Shown: positions 1 to 6,572 of the stretch, one piece after another
Layout: each line of letters begins with the position of its first letter
How positions within the stretch are numbered: the first letter of the stretch is position 1
From: a bacterium
GTDB lineage: Bacteria; Armatimonadota; Chthonomonadetes; Chthonomonadales; Chthonomonadaceae
NCBI GenBank assembly: GCA_021805405.1
Contig: JAJZFK010000244.1
Span: 435-11,612 of the forward strand
Reading direction: 5' to 3'
Length of the DNA stretch: 11,178 nucleotides
The notes under the pieces: model-generated
What the model saw: only the letters and a program-made list of their open reading frames with translations
Told to the model about the DNA's origin: nothing
Database searches by the model: none
Program-made: the position numbers and the translations under genes

Positions 1-28
1 TACTTACACAACAGATTACGAAAGAAGG

Positions 29-57
29 TTGACAATTTACCAGAATGGCACTATAAT
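29..57 (+). promoter_or_regulatory. Sigma-70-type promoter of the regulator gene
   Basis: A -35 hexamer TTGACA at 29-34 and a -10 hexamer TATAAT at 52-57 are separated by 17 bases. Both boxes match the sigma-70 consensus exactly and the spacing is the optimum. Transcription would start near 64, giving a leader of about 45 bases before the regulator gene. A promoter this strong in front of a repressor-type gene suggests that it is held in check, and an inverted repeat lies right at the expected start point. Seen directly; activity is inferred. Confidence 0.85.
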
Positions 58-59
58 TA

Positions 60-75
60 GTGGTATTACAACCAA
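60..75. promoter_or_regulatory. Candidate autoregulatory operator (TGGT-N6-ACCA)
   Basis: TGGT (61-64) and ACCA (71-74) form an inverted repeat around a 6-base centre, overlapping the predicted transcription start of the perfect promoter just upstream. Operators in this position commonly bind GntR or LacI repressors and block initiation. The word GGTATTAC inside it recurs at 8642-8649, upstream of the binding-protein gene. The repeat is short, so chance is possible. Confidence 0.35.
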
Positions 76-95
76 TTTCAACCTAAAATTACAAA

Positions 96-102
96 AAGGT
101 GA
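96..102 (+). promoter_or_regulatory. Ribosome binding site that places the regulator start at TTG 111
   Basis: AAGGTGA at 96-102 matches the anti-Shine-Dalgarno sequence and lies 8 bases before TTG at 111. The upstream in-frame GTG at 99 falls inside this motif and has no Shine-Dalgarno sequence of its own, so 111 is the better start. Confidence 0.6.
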
Positions 103-110
103 CCGTCTCA

Positions 111-1247
111 TTGTCTCGACTACGTCGGCCCATTGTTCAGACACTCTTTGACACTCTCTTAGCACGGATTAATTCTGGCGAATACAAACCTGGTGCATGG
201 CTGCCTACGGAACGAGAGCTGTCGATGGAATTTGGTGTAGACAGGTATGCCGTACGTGCCGTGCTAGCTGCGCTGGCAGAGAGCGGGCAAATTGTGCGCC
301 AGCCCGGTAAGCGACCGTGGGTGAGGGAAGCGGCCGACTCTCGTAACGGTGTGCCGGTTGTACAATCTGTTAACCGCCGTGATCCCCTTCGCTTCATTAG
401 CGTTATACTGCCGCAACACCTACTATATCCAACATCACATGCAATCTTGTGTGGTATCCAGAGTGCGCTGCGTCAGTCCCAATGTAACCGTAGGCTTGTT
501 CTTTTTGATAACAACGATTCTACGCCGGAGCTCGCCCACCGTGAGTATGCTGCACTAGAGGCCGCTCTTGAAGACGGAGCTGCAGGGGTCATTTTGTGGC
601 ACAAGGGTGGTGATACTACACTGCCACTTCTTCAAAAACTTGCCGCTAACCAGGTACCTGTTGTATACGTCGACAGATATCCGCAGAGTCTTCACTGTGA
701 TTTTGTGGGCATTGATAATGGACAGTGCGCTGCGGATGCCGTGGAATACTTCGTTGGGCTGGGGCATTCCCGCATTGGCCTGGTCTCAAATGATGAGGGC
801 GTTACAGCAGTTTACGAGCGCGAGGCCGGCTTCCTGGACTCGATGAGCCAACACGGGTTACAGGCTGATGAAGGGAGCATCCTTCATATTCCGTTTTCGG
901 GCCATCCTGGGGGCGAGATTGTTCATGAATTTATGAACCGGAAACGGCCAACCGCAATATTCTGCGTAAATGACTACAGCGCATTCCGCACGCAGGCTAT
1001 CCTGGAAGAGCAGGGCATCGTAATTCCGCGCGACGTGAGTATTGCGGGATGTGACGACATCGAGAGATTTTCGCCGCGGCCAGCGGTTTTAACGACGTTC
1101 AGGCAGCCGTGGGAGTCTATAGGAGTGCGCGCGGGTAAGCTACTACTGAAGCGCCTGGCTGAAACGGAAACAACACCAAACATGCACATCATGTTATCTG
1201 CCGCCCTGCTGGAACGAACAACCAGCGGACCTGCGAACCAGACCTGA
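111..1247 (+). CDS. GntR-LacI chimeric transcriptional regulator
   Basis: DNA-binding regulator, probably a ligand-responsive repressor acting in the cytoplasm. The N-terminus is a GntR-type winged helix (about residues 5-70 from the chosen start), with the family's PGxxLPTERELxxxFGV segment followed by a recognition helix and a wing ending near RQPGKRPW. From about residue 93 to the end it is a LacI/periplasmic-binding-like sensor: GVILWHKGG, PVVYVDRY, the FVGIDN strand, GLGHSRIGLVSN, and the late VSIAGCDDIERF and TTFRQPWESIG segments are all typical. This fusion is the architecture of the AraR type, which senses a sugar or related small molecule. The open frame extends to GTG at 99, but TTG 111 has the ribosome binding site. 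It stands alone on the plus strand, converging on the transporter operon, so its targets are unproven; its own promoter and possibly the operon are candidates. Family call is firm; the ligand is unknown. Confidence 0.9.
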   Translation: MSRLRRPIVQTLFDTLLARINSGEYKPGAWLPTERELSMEFGVDRYAVRAVLAALAESGQIVRQPGKRPWVREAADSRNGVPVVQSVNRRDPLRFISVILPQHLLYPTSHAILCGIQSALRQSQCNRRLVLFDNNDSTPELAHREYAALEAALEDGAAGVILWHKGGDTTLPLLQKLAANQVPVVYVDRYPQSLHCDFVGIDNGQCAADAVEYFVGLGHSRIGLVSNDEGVTAVYEREAGFLDSMSQHGLQADEGSILHIPFSGHPGGEIVHEFMNRKRPTAIFCVNDYSAFRTQAILEEQGIVIPRDVSIAGCDDIERFSPRPAVLTTFRQPWESIGVRAGKLLLKRLAETETTPNMHIMLSAALLERTTSGPANQT

Positions 1248-1365
1248 GACGTATTGCTGGGCACAAAAAGAATTATTATCGCTTTACCGTTGGTGTACCA
1301 AAATTATAAATTAGGCGCATGCTCATCCCTCCGCTTCCTCCAATTTTACAACAGTTCCCTAGAAT
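1248..1365. other. Convergent intergenic gap, no clear terminator
   Basis: This AT-rich gap separates the ends of the regulator gene and the transporter operon, which run toward each other. No G+C-rich hairpin followed by a T run is visible on either strand. The only structured element is TTGGT-GT-ACCAA at 1290-1301. On the minus strand, a purine-rich GGAGGAAG-like stretch precedes a 16-codon open frame (1326 down to 1276), which looks incidental. Confidence 0.5.
1290..1301. repeat. Short inverted repeat TTGGT-N2-ACCAA
   Basis: Five-base arms TTGGT and ACCAA flank a 2-base centre. The arms resemble those of the repeat at 61-74 (TGGT/ACCA), but the spacing differs. It could be a second binding site for the adjacent regulator, a weak transcript-end structure, or chance. 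The loop is too short for a stable RNA hairpin unless the inner pairs open. Confidence 0.25.
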
Positions 1366-2718
1366 TCAGTTTTGATCCGCAAGTTCTTCTTTCTCAATCT
1401 CTTTGCCTGCACTTAATCGTAGTTTGCTCCTTGTCCAGTGTGGGAGGAATGGTATGAACACAAACCCAAATAAAGTGAACGCGAACCCAACCGCAAGAGA
1501 CATGTTCCATCCGTGAATGATCGAATGGTGGTTTGCAGGACCGAAGTAGTCGTACAGGAAAGTCCCTAGTTTGTTGCTCAGGTTACCGGCAAGAGCGATT
1601 GCGGCCGCTATCAGGCTGTAGATTGTCCCTTCCAGCCCTTTAGGCGTTGCACGAGCGGCCAGAGTGTTGAGGAACATCCCGTAAAGAATTCCGAAGAAAC
1701 CGGTGACTAAAAGGATAATGCGTGCCGCCCAAAGACCATGCATGAAGTACCAGGCCGGGTAGGATGCACAATCCATGAGGAACGCACCCCATACCAGCGT
1801 GCGAACGGTGATATAACGCGAGAGCGCTGCGAAGAACAGTAACCCTGCCAACACTCCAGCCGAAGACCACCGCACAAGCAATCCGATGGTGTAGTCGTTA
1901 AATAACAGGTAGCCCTTTTCAAAATAGTAGAGTTGTATGTTGATGCCTGGTGTAAGGATAAGATAGAAGATATAACCAAGAAGTACCCACAGTCCGGGTG
2001 CGCGAAGAGCGTTACCGAGCGATCGCCGATTCGCATCATTTTGTACCTTGTCGGCCAGTATTCGTTGCTGCTTATGCTCGTCCGCCATCTTGCGGTGGGT
2101 AATGGCGCGTTCCGGTATAAGAAATGCCATTGGGATACGAAGCGCAAGTAGTGCCGCGACGATGAGGGCACATTTCTCAATAGACCAGTATTGTGCAGAA
2201 TGAGCCTGAATAGAAGCCGCAATTGTGAGTCCGAGCAGGTAGGGTACGAAACTTTGAAGCGACAGCATAGTTCCGAAGAGCCCGGTAGAATTGCCAATAC
2301 GAACCATAACGGCATTGAGCGACATCGCCACCAAAGTACCGCCGAAGCCTATTATCAAAAGTATTGAGATTAACGAGTAGTAGGTGAGGTGCTGTACTCG
2401 TGCCATCGCGACATACCCAATCAACTCGATGAGGTACCCAATGACAAAGTAGGAACGCCGACGGTATCCAAGAATGGGAAACAGGTCGGACCCGGCACCA
2501 AGAAATGGTTGAATGTAGGCCGGTATACCTAGAATGATACCCATAGTGCCAACTGTGTCGGCGGAAAGATGGAGTGGTCCCCGTTCAAATCGCTGGAGTG
2601 TTTGACCAATTACAGCCCCGCCAAGCGTCGCCACAAGGGCTAGCAGTATTACCAGAATTACAATTCTCGCAACTTCGGATTTTGTGGTGTCGGTGTTATT
2701 GGCTGATTGCGTTGTCAC
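1366..2718 (-). CDS. MFS-type carrier, resembling the BT1/folate-biopterin branch
   Basis: Polytopic inner-membrane protein of 450 residues with about 12 hydrophobic segments and a charged central loop near residues 205-235, the usual 6+6 layout of the major facilitator superfamily. Residues 76-90 (GSDLFPILGYRRRSY) sit between helices 2 and 3 and match the motif A position. Their form, an acidic SDxFP followed by GYRRR, and the later TPKGLEGTIYSL near residues 358-369, recall the BT1/folate-biopterin transporter branch. The substrate cannot be read from this. The start is GTG at 2716-2718, with AAGGA about 7 bases upstream. It is the last gene of the ABC operon, 24 bases after the DppF-like gene, so it is probably co-transcribed and may move the same compound, a breakdown product or a counter-solute. 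The C-terminal tail is charged and presumably cytoplasmic. Superfamily is confident; the branch is tentative. Confidence 0.82.
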   Translation of the reverse strand: MTTQSANNTDTTKSEVARIVILVILLALVATLGGAVIGQTLQRFERGPLHLSADTVGTMGIILGIPAYIQPFLGAGSDLFPILGYRRRSYFVIGYLIELIGYVAMARVQHLTYYSLISILLIIGFGGTLVAMSLNAVMVRIGNSTGLFGTMLSLQSFVPYLLGLTIAASIQAHSAQYWSIEKCALIVAALLALRIPMAFLIPERAITHRKMADEHKQQRILADKVQNDANRRSLGNALRAPGLWVLLGYIFYLILTPGINIQLYYFEKGYLLFNDYTIGLLVRWSSAGVLAGLLFFAALSRYITVRTLVWGAFLMDCASYPAWYFMHGLWAARIILLVTGFFGILYGMFLNTLAARATPKGLEGTIYSLIAAAIALAGNLSNKLGTFLYDYFGPANHHSIIHGWNMSLAVGFAFTLFGFVFIPFLPHWTRSKLRLSAGKEIEKEELADQN

Positions 2719-2742
2719 TGGTTATTTCCTTGTGGGACATTG

Positions 2743-3588
2743 TTATAGCGAACTGCCTATGCGTGGAATGGCTGCCAGGAGCCTGTGGGTATAGTCCTGC
2801 GCTGGGCGGTCAAATATATCATCAACAGGGCCCTGTTCCACAATCCTGCCTTTTTCCATAACTGCTACTTCATCTGCAAGATAACTTACTACCTCGAGGT
2901 TGTGTGAAATAAAGAGGTAAGTGAGGTTAAATTCCCGCTGAAGTTTGAGGAGCAGGTTAAGAACCTGGCTCTGCACCGAAACATCGAGCGCACTAGTAGG
3001 CTCGTCCAGCAAAATAAAACCAGGTTCTACAGAGAGCGCACGCGCAATTGCGATGCGCTGTCGCTGGCCACCCGAGAACTCATGAGGGTACCTGTCTAAC
3101 GTTTCTGGGGGCAGTGAAACGTGCTGCAGCAGGTCTAAGGCCCTGCCTTCACGTTCCTTGGCGCTGTCACCAATTTTGTGAATGATCATGCCCTCCGTTA
3201 ATGCCTCTCGAACAGTTAACCTGGCATTTAGCGAGGCGTAAGGATCCTGAAACACCACTTGCATCTCGCGACGGAGGGCACGTTTGTTACTGCCGGACCT
3301 GCTAGAAAACGGTTGGCCGCGATAGAGAATTTCACCAGAAGTGGGTTGAAGTAGATCAAGAACCATTAAGCCAAGCGTGGTTTTACCCGAACCGCTTTCC
3401 CCAACAACTGCAAGAGTTTTGCCGCTTTGTACCGAAAGACTTACGTTATCTACCGCAGTATGAAACTCCTTCCGCCCAAGTATACCCGTGCGAACAGGGT
3501 ATCGCTTCGTAACGCCGCGCACTTGTAGTACTGGTTGACTTTCGATAGGCGCTGTGCCAACATCCGCTCCACGGTAACTTGAGGTCAT
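2743..3588 (-). CDS. dppF: Dipeptide/oligopeptide-type ABC importer ATPase (DppF/OppF-like)
   Basis: One of two cytoplasmic ATPases that power the importer encoded by this operon. The motifs are complete: Walker A GESGSGKT at residues 63-70, a Q-loop VVFQDPYASLNP-like segment (here ending LNA) near 113-123, ABC signature SGGQR at 172-176, Walker B FILLDE at 191-196 with catalytic Glu196, the D-loop SALD just after, and the switch His229. With 281 residues it is shorter than typical DppF/OppF (about 320-335). It stops soon after the DYTHRLLAAIP segment and lacks the cysteine-containing C-terminal extension that its DppD-like partner has. Its ATG at 3586-3588 overlaps the upstream stop codon in ATGA, and a strong GGAGGTG site lies 5 bases upstream, so translation is well supported even though the upstream gene is frameshifted. 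Confidence 0.93.
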   Translation of the reverse strand: MTSSYRGADVGTAPIESQPVLQVRGVTKRYPVRTGILGRKEFHTAVDNVSLSVQSGKTLAVVGESGSGKTTLGLMVLDLLQPTSGEILYRGQPFSSRSGSNKRALRREMQVVFQDPYASLNARLTVREALTEGMIIHKIGDSAKEREGRALDLLQHVSLPPETLDRYPHEFSGGQRQRIAIARALSVEPGFILLDEPTSALDVSVQSQVLNLLLKLQREFNLTYLFISHNLEVVSYLADEVAVMEKGRIVEQGPVDDIFDRPAQDYTHRLLAAIPRIGSSL

Positions 3589-4593
3589 ATTTTCACCTCC
3601 ATAGCCGTCGGGACCCCATCGAGTGCAGGATAGAGGTGGCAGCTAACCGAACGGGATCCCGGTTGACTAGTAACTCGTGGTATGTCCTTGTCGCATCTGT
3701 CCAACCGCTGCGAGCAGCGTGCGTGAAATCTACATCCAGAGGGCCACCTGGTTGGTGGTGGTACTACGCCCTCAAGGGTAAAAAGTGCAGTACCTCGCCT
3801 GGAACGAGCCGGCAAACTGGCAATTAACCCCTGGGTATAGGGATGGAGCGGGCTGGCAAGCAGGTCTTTTGTGGGTGCCTGCTCCACAAGCTGTCCCGCA
3901 TACATTACGGCAACTTTATCAGCAACTTGTGAAACGATACCGAGGTCATGAGTAATGAGAAGCATCGACATCCCAATGTCTCGTTGTAGTTCACGCAACA
4001 GTGTCAGGATCTGCGCCTGAATAGTGACATCTAGCGCAGTAGTTGGCTCATCTGCGAGTAGCAGTTGCGGCTCATTCGCGAGAGCAATTGCGATCTATAA
4101 CTCTCTGCCGCATCCCTCCACTTAGTTCATGTGGGTACTGGCGCAGCACTTTATCGGGGCTCGTCATTCCTACGCGCTCAAGGAGCGAAAGTGCGCGGGT
4201 TGTAGCAGCTGCTCCTCGGTACTTATTGTGCGTCAACATCGCCTCGCGCATCTGGTATCCGATCGTAAATACGGGATTCAAGCTCGTCATGGGTTCCTGA
4301 AAAATCATACTGATTTGTCGGCCGCGGATACTTCGCATCTGTTCCCATGTGAGATCAAGCAAGTCCCGACTGCCAAAATGAATGGTGCCGCTGTCTATGT
4401 AGCCTGCGGGCTCGGGTACTAGCTGCAAAATAGAGAGCGCTGTCATGGACTTTCCAGAGCCACTCTCGCCTACAATAGCCATGGTTTCACCTGGCTGCAG
4501 TTCGACCGAAACTCCATCTAATGCACGGCTAATCCCTGCTGGTGTGTTGAAGTAGGTCTTCAGGTTCTCTACTCGTAAAAGCGCGCTATCCAA
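3585..4593 (-). pseudogene. dppD: DppD/OppD-like ABC ATPase, split by a single-base frameshift
   Basis: The second importer ATPase, interrupted in this sequence. The first frame (TTG 4593 to TGA 4072, 173 residues) has Walker A GESGSGKS at residues 42-49, the Q-loop and signature SGGMRQ at 158-163, then runs off as VIDRNCSRE. The other frame resumes at once after Val165 as MIAIALANEPQ, LLLADEPTTALD and so on, with Walker B, His215 and the full C-terminal domain down to 3585. Removing one base (T at about 4096 on the plus strand) restores the family sequence RQRVMIA and gives 335 residues, normal for DppD/OppD. The C-terminus holds Cys287, Cys293, Cys300 and Cys318 (repaired numbering), the arrangement reported to bind a 4Fe-4S cluster in some members. 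Neither fragment alone contains both signature and Walker B. The start has GAGGAG upstream and lies 2 bases after the dppC stop. No other damage is seen, so this is either a recent mutation or a sequencing error. Confidence 0.88.
3594..3600 (-). promoter_or_regulatory. Strong ribosome binding site for the DppF-like gene
   Basis: GGAGGTG on the minus strand lies inside the last codons of the DppD-like gene, 5 bases before the overlapping ATGA start. It would let ribosomes initiate DppF afresh even if translation of the frameshifted upstream gene ends early. Confidence 0.75.
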
Positions 4594-4595
4594 AG

Positions 4596-5624
4596 TTAGG
4601 AGCTCCTCAGCCGTGGGTCTACTGCGTCGCGTAATGCGTCGCTAAAAACGTTAAGGGCCAGCACAAGAATGAACAGGGCAGTAGATGCGGCCGTAAGGTT
4701 CCACCAGATCACAGGATCGCGTGCCAGCTCAAGTCTGGCGGCATCAATCATGTTTCCCCAACTGCCGGTTCCCGCCGGAACGCCTATGCCAAGATAGCTC
4801 AGAATGGTTTCGCTAAGCACGAGTGAACTAAAGTTTAGCGTTACTGTGATGATCACCACTGGCAGAATATTGGGGAGGATATGATTGATGAGAATACGTA
4901 GGTCGCGCACGCCCAAGGCCTTGGCGGCGCGCACGTATTCACGATCGCGGTGTTTTAGCGTTTCACCTCGAACCAATCGACAAAGATCTACCCAGCTGGT
5001 GATCCCCAGTGCAAAGCAAAGGTTAATGAGGCCCGGCCCAAGTACGAGCAGAAATGCAATATTCAGCAGGATTCCAGGCACGGATCCTAACGTGGTGTAA
5101 ATATATTGTATAACATCGTCAACCCTGTGCCCAAAATACCCTGCCAGCATGCCTAATAGAATCGCAACTGGAGTTATGAGCAGGCTTGTGAATCCGCCTA
5201 TAATAAGTGCCGTTCGGCACCCTCGAAGTGTTTCAAGAAGAACGTCTTTGCCGCTACCATCGGTACCAAGGATGTGCCACCCCTTTAGAGGGTGGGGATG
5301 CGGCTCGCCGGTTGTTATTTTTGCAAAGGGCGCAGAGTAGGTGCGTTCCGATCGCACGTGCATAGCATGGAAGATGTGGGTAATGACGGATTGTGGCTCC
5401 GCAAGTACATTGCTCTTCCAGGTAATGCTATCTAGCACGGCGATAAGGCAATAAGCGGCAATAACAACAAGGGACGCGATGGCGGCTCTGTTTCTACCCA
5501 GCCGCCTATACGCTTCGGCCCACAGTGGCTGCTGGCCCGCCCGCTTAATGCCAACGACTATCAGGAGAATTGCCACAATGGGAATAAGGTTACCGGGAAT
5601 AAACAGAGATGTGATTGCTTTCAA
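4596..5624 (-). CDS. dppC: Dipeptide/oligopeptide-type ABC permease (DppC/OppC-like)
   Basis: Inner-membrane permease subunit that pairs with the DppB-like protein to form the translocation path. The 342 residues contain the family's HILGTDGSGKDVL segment ahead of the core helices, a large extracytoplasmic loop after the second helix, and the EAA loop at about 229-252 (EYVRAAKALGVRD...HILPN) that docks onto the ATPases. The SYLGIGVPAGTGSWGNMI segment and the final DPRLR are also typical. An extra hydrophobic stretch at about residues 10-27 precedes the usual first helix (about 50-65), so the protein may have one helix more than the standard six. The start is TTG 5622-5624, only 3 bases after the dppB stop, with AAGGCTGG as a modest ribosome binding site; translational coupling is likely. 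Family is firm; substrate is not determined. Confidence 0.92.
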   Translation of the reverse strand: MKAITSLFIPGNLIPIVAILLIVVGIKRAGQQPLWAEAYRRLGRNRAAIASLVVIAAYCLIAVLDSITWKSNVLAEPQSVITHIFHAMHVRSERTYSAPFAKITTGEPHPHPLKGWHILGTDGSGKDVLLETLRGCRTALIIGGFTSLLITPVAILLGMLAGYFGHRVDDVIQYIYTTLGSVPGILLNIAFLLVLGPGLINLCFALGITSWVDLCRLVRGETLKHRDREYVRAAKALGVRDLRILINHILPNILPVVIITVTLNFSSLVLSETILSYLGIGVPAGTGSWGNMIDAARLELARDPVIWWNLTAASTALFILVLALNVFSDALRDAVDPRLRSS

Positions 5625-5627
5625 CGA

Positions 5628-6572
5628 TTATTCCAGCCTTACGCGTTTGTCCACAAGTGCGTAGCTAATGTCGGTTAGGATGTAACCAACAATGGTTACT
5701 AGAGCGCCAATAAATACCATAGCTCTTACTACTGCAAAATCCTGGCTGTTGATCGCATCTACGAGATAGTTGCCTAGCCCCGGTATGTTGAAGAAGCTTT
5801 CCAGCAGGATGCTCCCAAGGAACAGCCCAGGTATTGCCTGTACGCTGGTGGTTAACACTGGTATTGCGGCATTCTTGAGCACGTGCTTGAATAGCACCTG
5901 TGACTCACTTACGCCCTTAGCCCGCGCTGTGCGAACGTAATCCTGATTCATCTCATCGAGCATGAACGTTCTAAACTGTCGCACAGAGGCACCCATTCCG
6001 CTTACAACAGCGACTACAACTGGTAGAAAAGCGAACCGCAGGCTCTCCCAGCCTGGTAAAAAGCCAGCAACCGGGTTAAGCTTCAACAATCTTCCGAAGA
6101 CAAACTGTCCGCCAATGATATAAACGAGATATGTTACCGACATCATGAATACACACAATGTGGTCCCGTAAATATCGAGGTAAGTTCCACGGAAGTACGC
6201 CACAACCAACGCAAGTGAGAGGTTTATAGTAATTGCAGCACCAAAGCTAAGCAGCGCTATTTCAAACGAAGGAAACCAGCTCTCTTTGATACGTGTGATT
6301 ACGCGCTCTCCCTTTACTGAATCTGATCGGCCAAGGCGCAACAGAAAAAGCCCCTCGGTAGTATCCAGAAACTGTTTCCATTTTGGCTTATCGTAGCCGT
6401 GTTGGTGTTCCCAGTCTTTTATCTGTTGGGCCGTTGGGTTTTTCGCCGAGAGGTTACGTCGTGCAATATCTGCCGGAGATGCGGTCATGTAAAACAGCAC
6501 GAACGTAAGGAAACATACACCCACCAGAATAGGAACCGCATACAGCAGCCTTCGTATGAGGTAGCCAATCAT
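5628..6572 (-). CDS. dppB: Dipeptide/oligopeptide-type ABC permease (DppB/OppB-like)
   Basis: Inner-membrane permease subunit, 314 residues, close to the family norm. It opens with the characteristic MIGYLIRRLLYAVPILVGV first helix. A long extracytoplasmic stretch (about residues 33-100) follows, then the core helices and the EAA loop at about 211-236 (DYVRTARAKGVSES...HVLKNA) for ATPase contact. Next come the LLESFFNIPGLGNYLVDAI segment and the closing D-K-R-V-R-L, all family hallmarks. The ATG at 6570-6572 overlaps the stop of the binding-protein gene in ATGA, which points to translational coupling. It is partnered with the DppC-like gene 3 bases downstream. Peptides or nickel are common substrates of this family, but related systems carry oligosaccharides and opines, so the name denotes homology only. 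Confidence 0.93.
   Translation of the reverse strand: MIGYLIRRLLYAVPILVGVCFLTFVLFYMTASPADIARRNLSAKNPTAQQIKDWEHQHGYDKPKWKQFLDTTEGLFLLRLGRSDSVKGERVITRIKESWFPSFEIALLSFGAAITINLSLALVVAYFRGTYLDIYGTTLCVFMMSVTYLVYIIGGQFVFGRLLKLNPVAGFLPGWESLRFAFLPVVVAVVSGMGASVRQFRTFMLDEMNQDYVRTARAKGVSESQVLFKHVLKNAAIPVLTTSVQAIPGLFLGSILLESFFNIPGLGNYLVDAINSQDFAVVRAMVFIGALVTIVGYILTDISYALVDKRVRLE

Noticed and set aside
1290..1320. Possible rho-independent terminator between the convergent genes
   Set aside because: The TTGGT/ACCAA arms have a 2-base loop, few G-C pairs and no T run on either strand.
1276..1326. 16-codon open frame on the minus strand behind a GGAGG-rich stretch, downstream of the MFS gene
   Set aside because: Too short, no recognisable sequence, and the purine-rich stretch directly abuts the ATG rather than standing at normal spacing.
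1707..2315. 202-codon open frame on the minus strand inside the MFS gene
   Set aside because: It lies in another frame of a gene with clear family sequence; its translation is rich in Cys, Ser and Arg and shows no domain.
4072..4101. Programmed ribosomal frameshifting as an explanation of the split DppD-like gene
   Set aside because: A +1 shift would be needed exactly at GTT-ATA-G to keep the consensus residues, but no known slippery sequence, RF2-type stop context or stimulatory element is evident. ATPases of this family are not known to be recoded.
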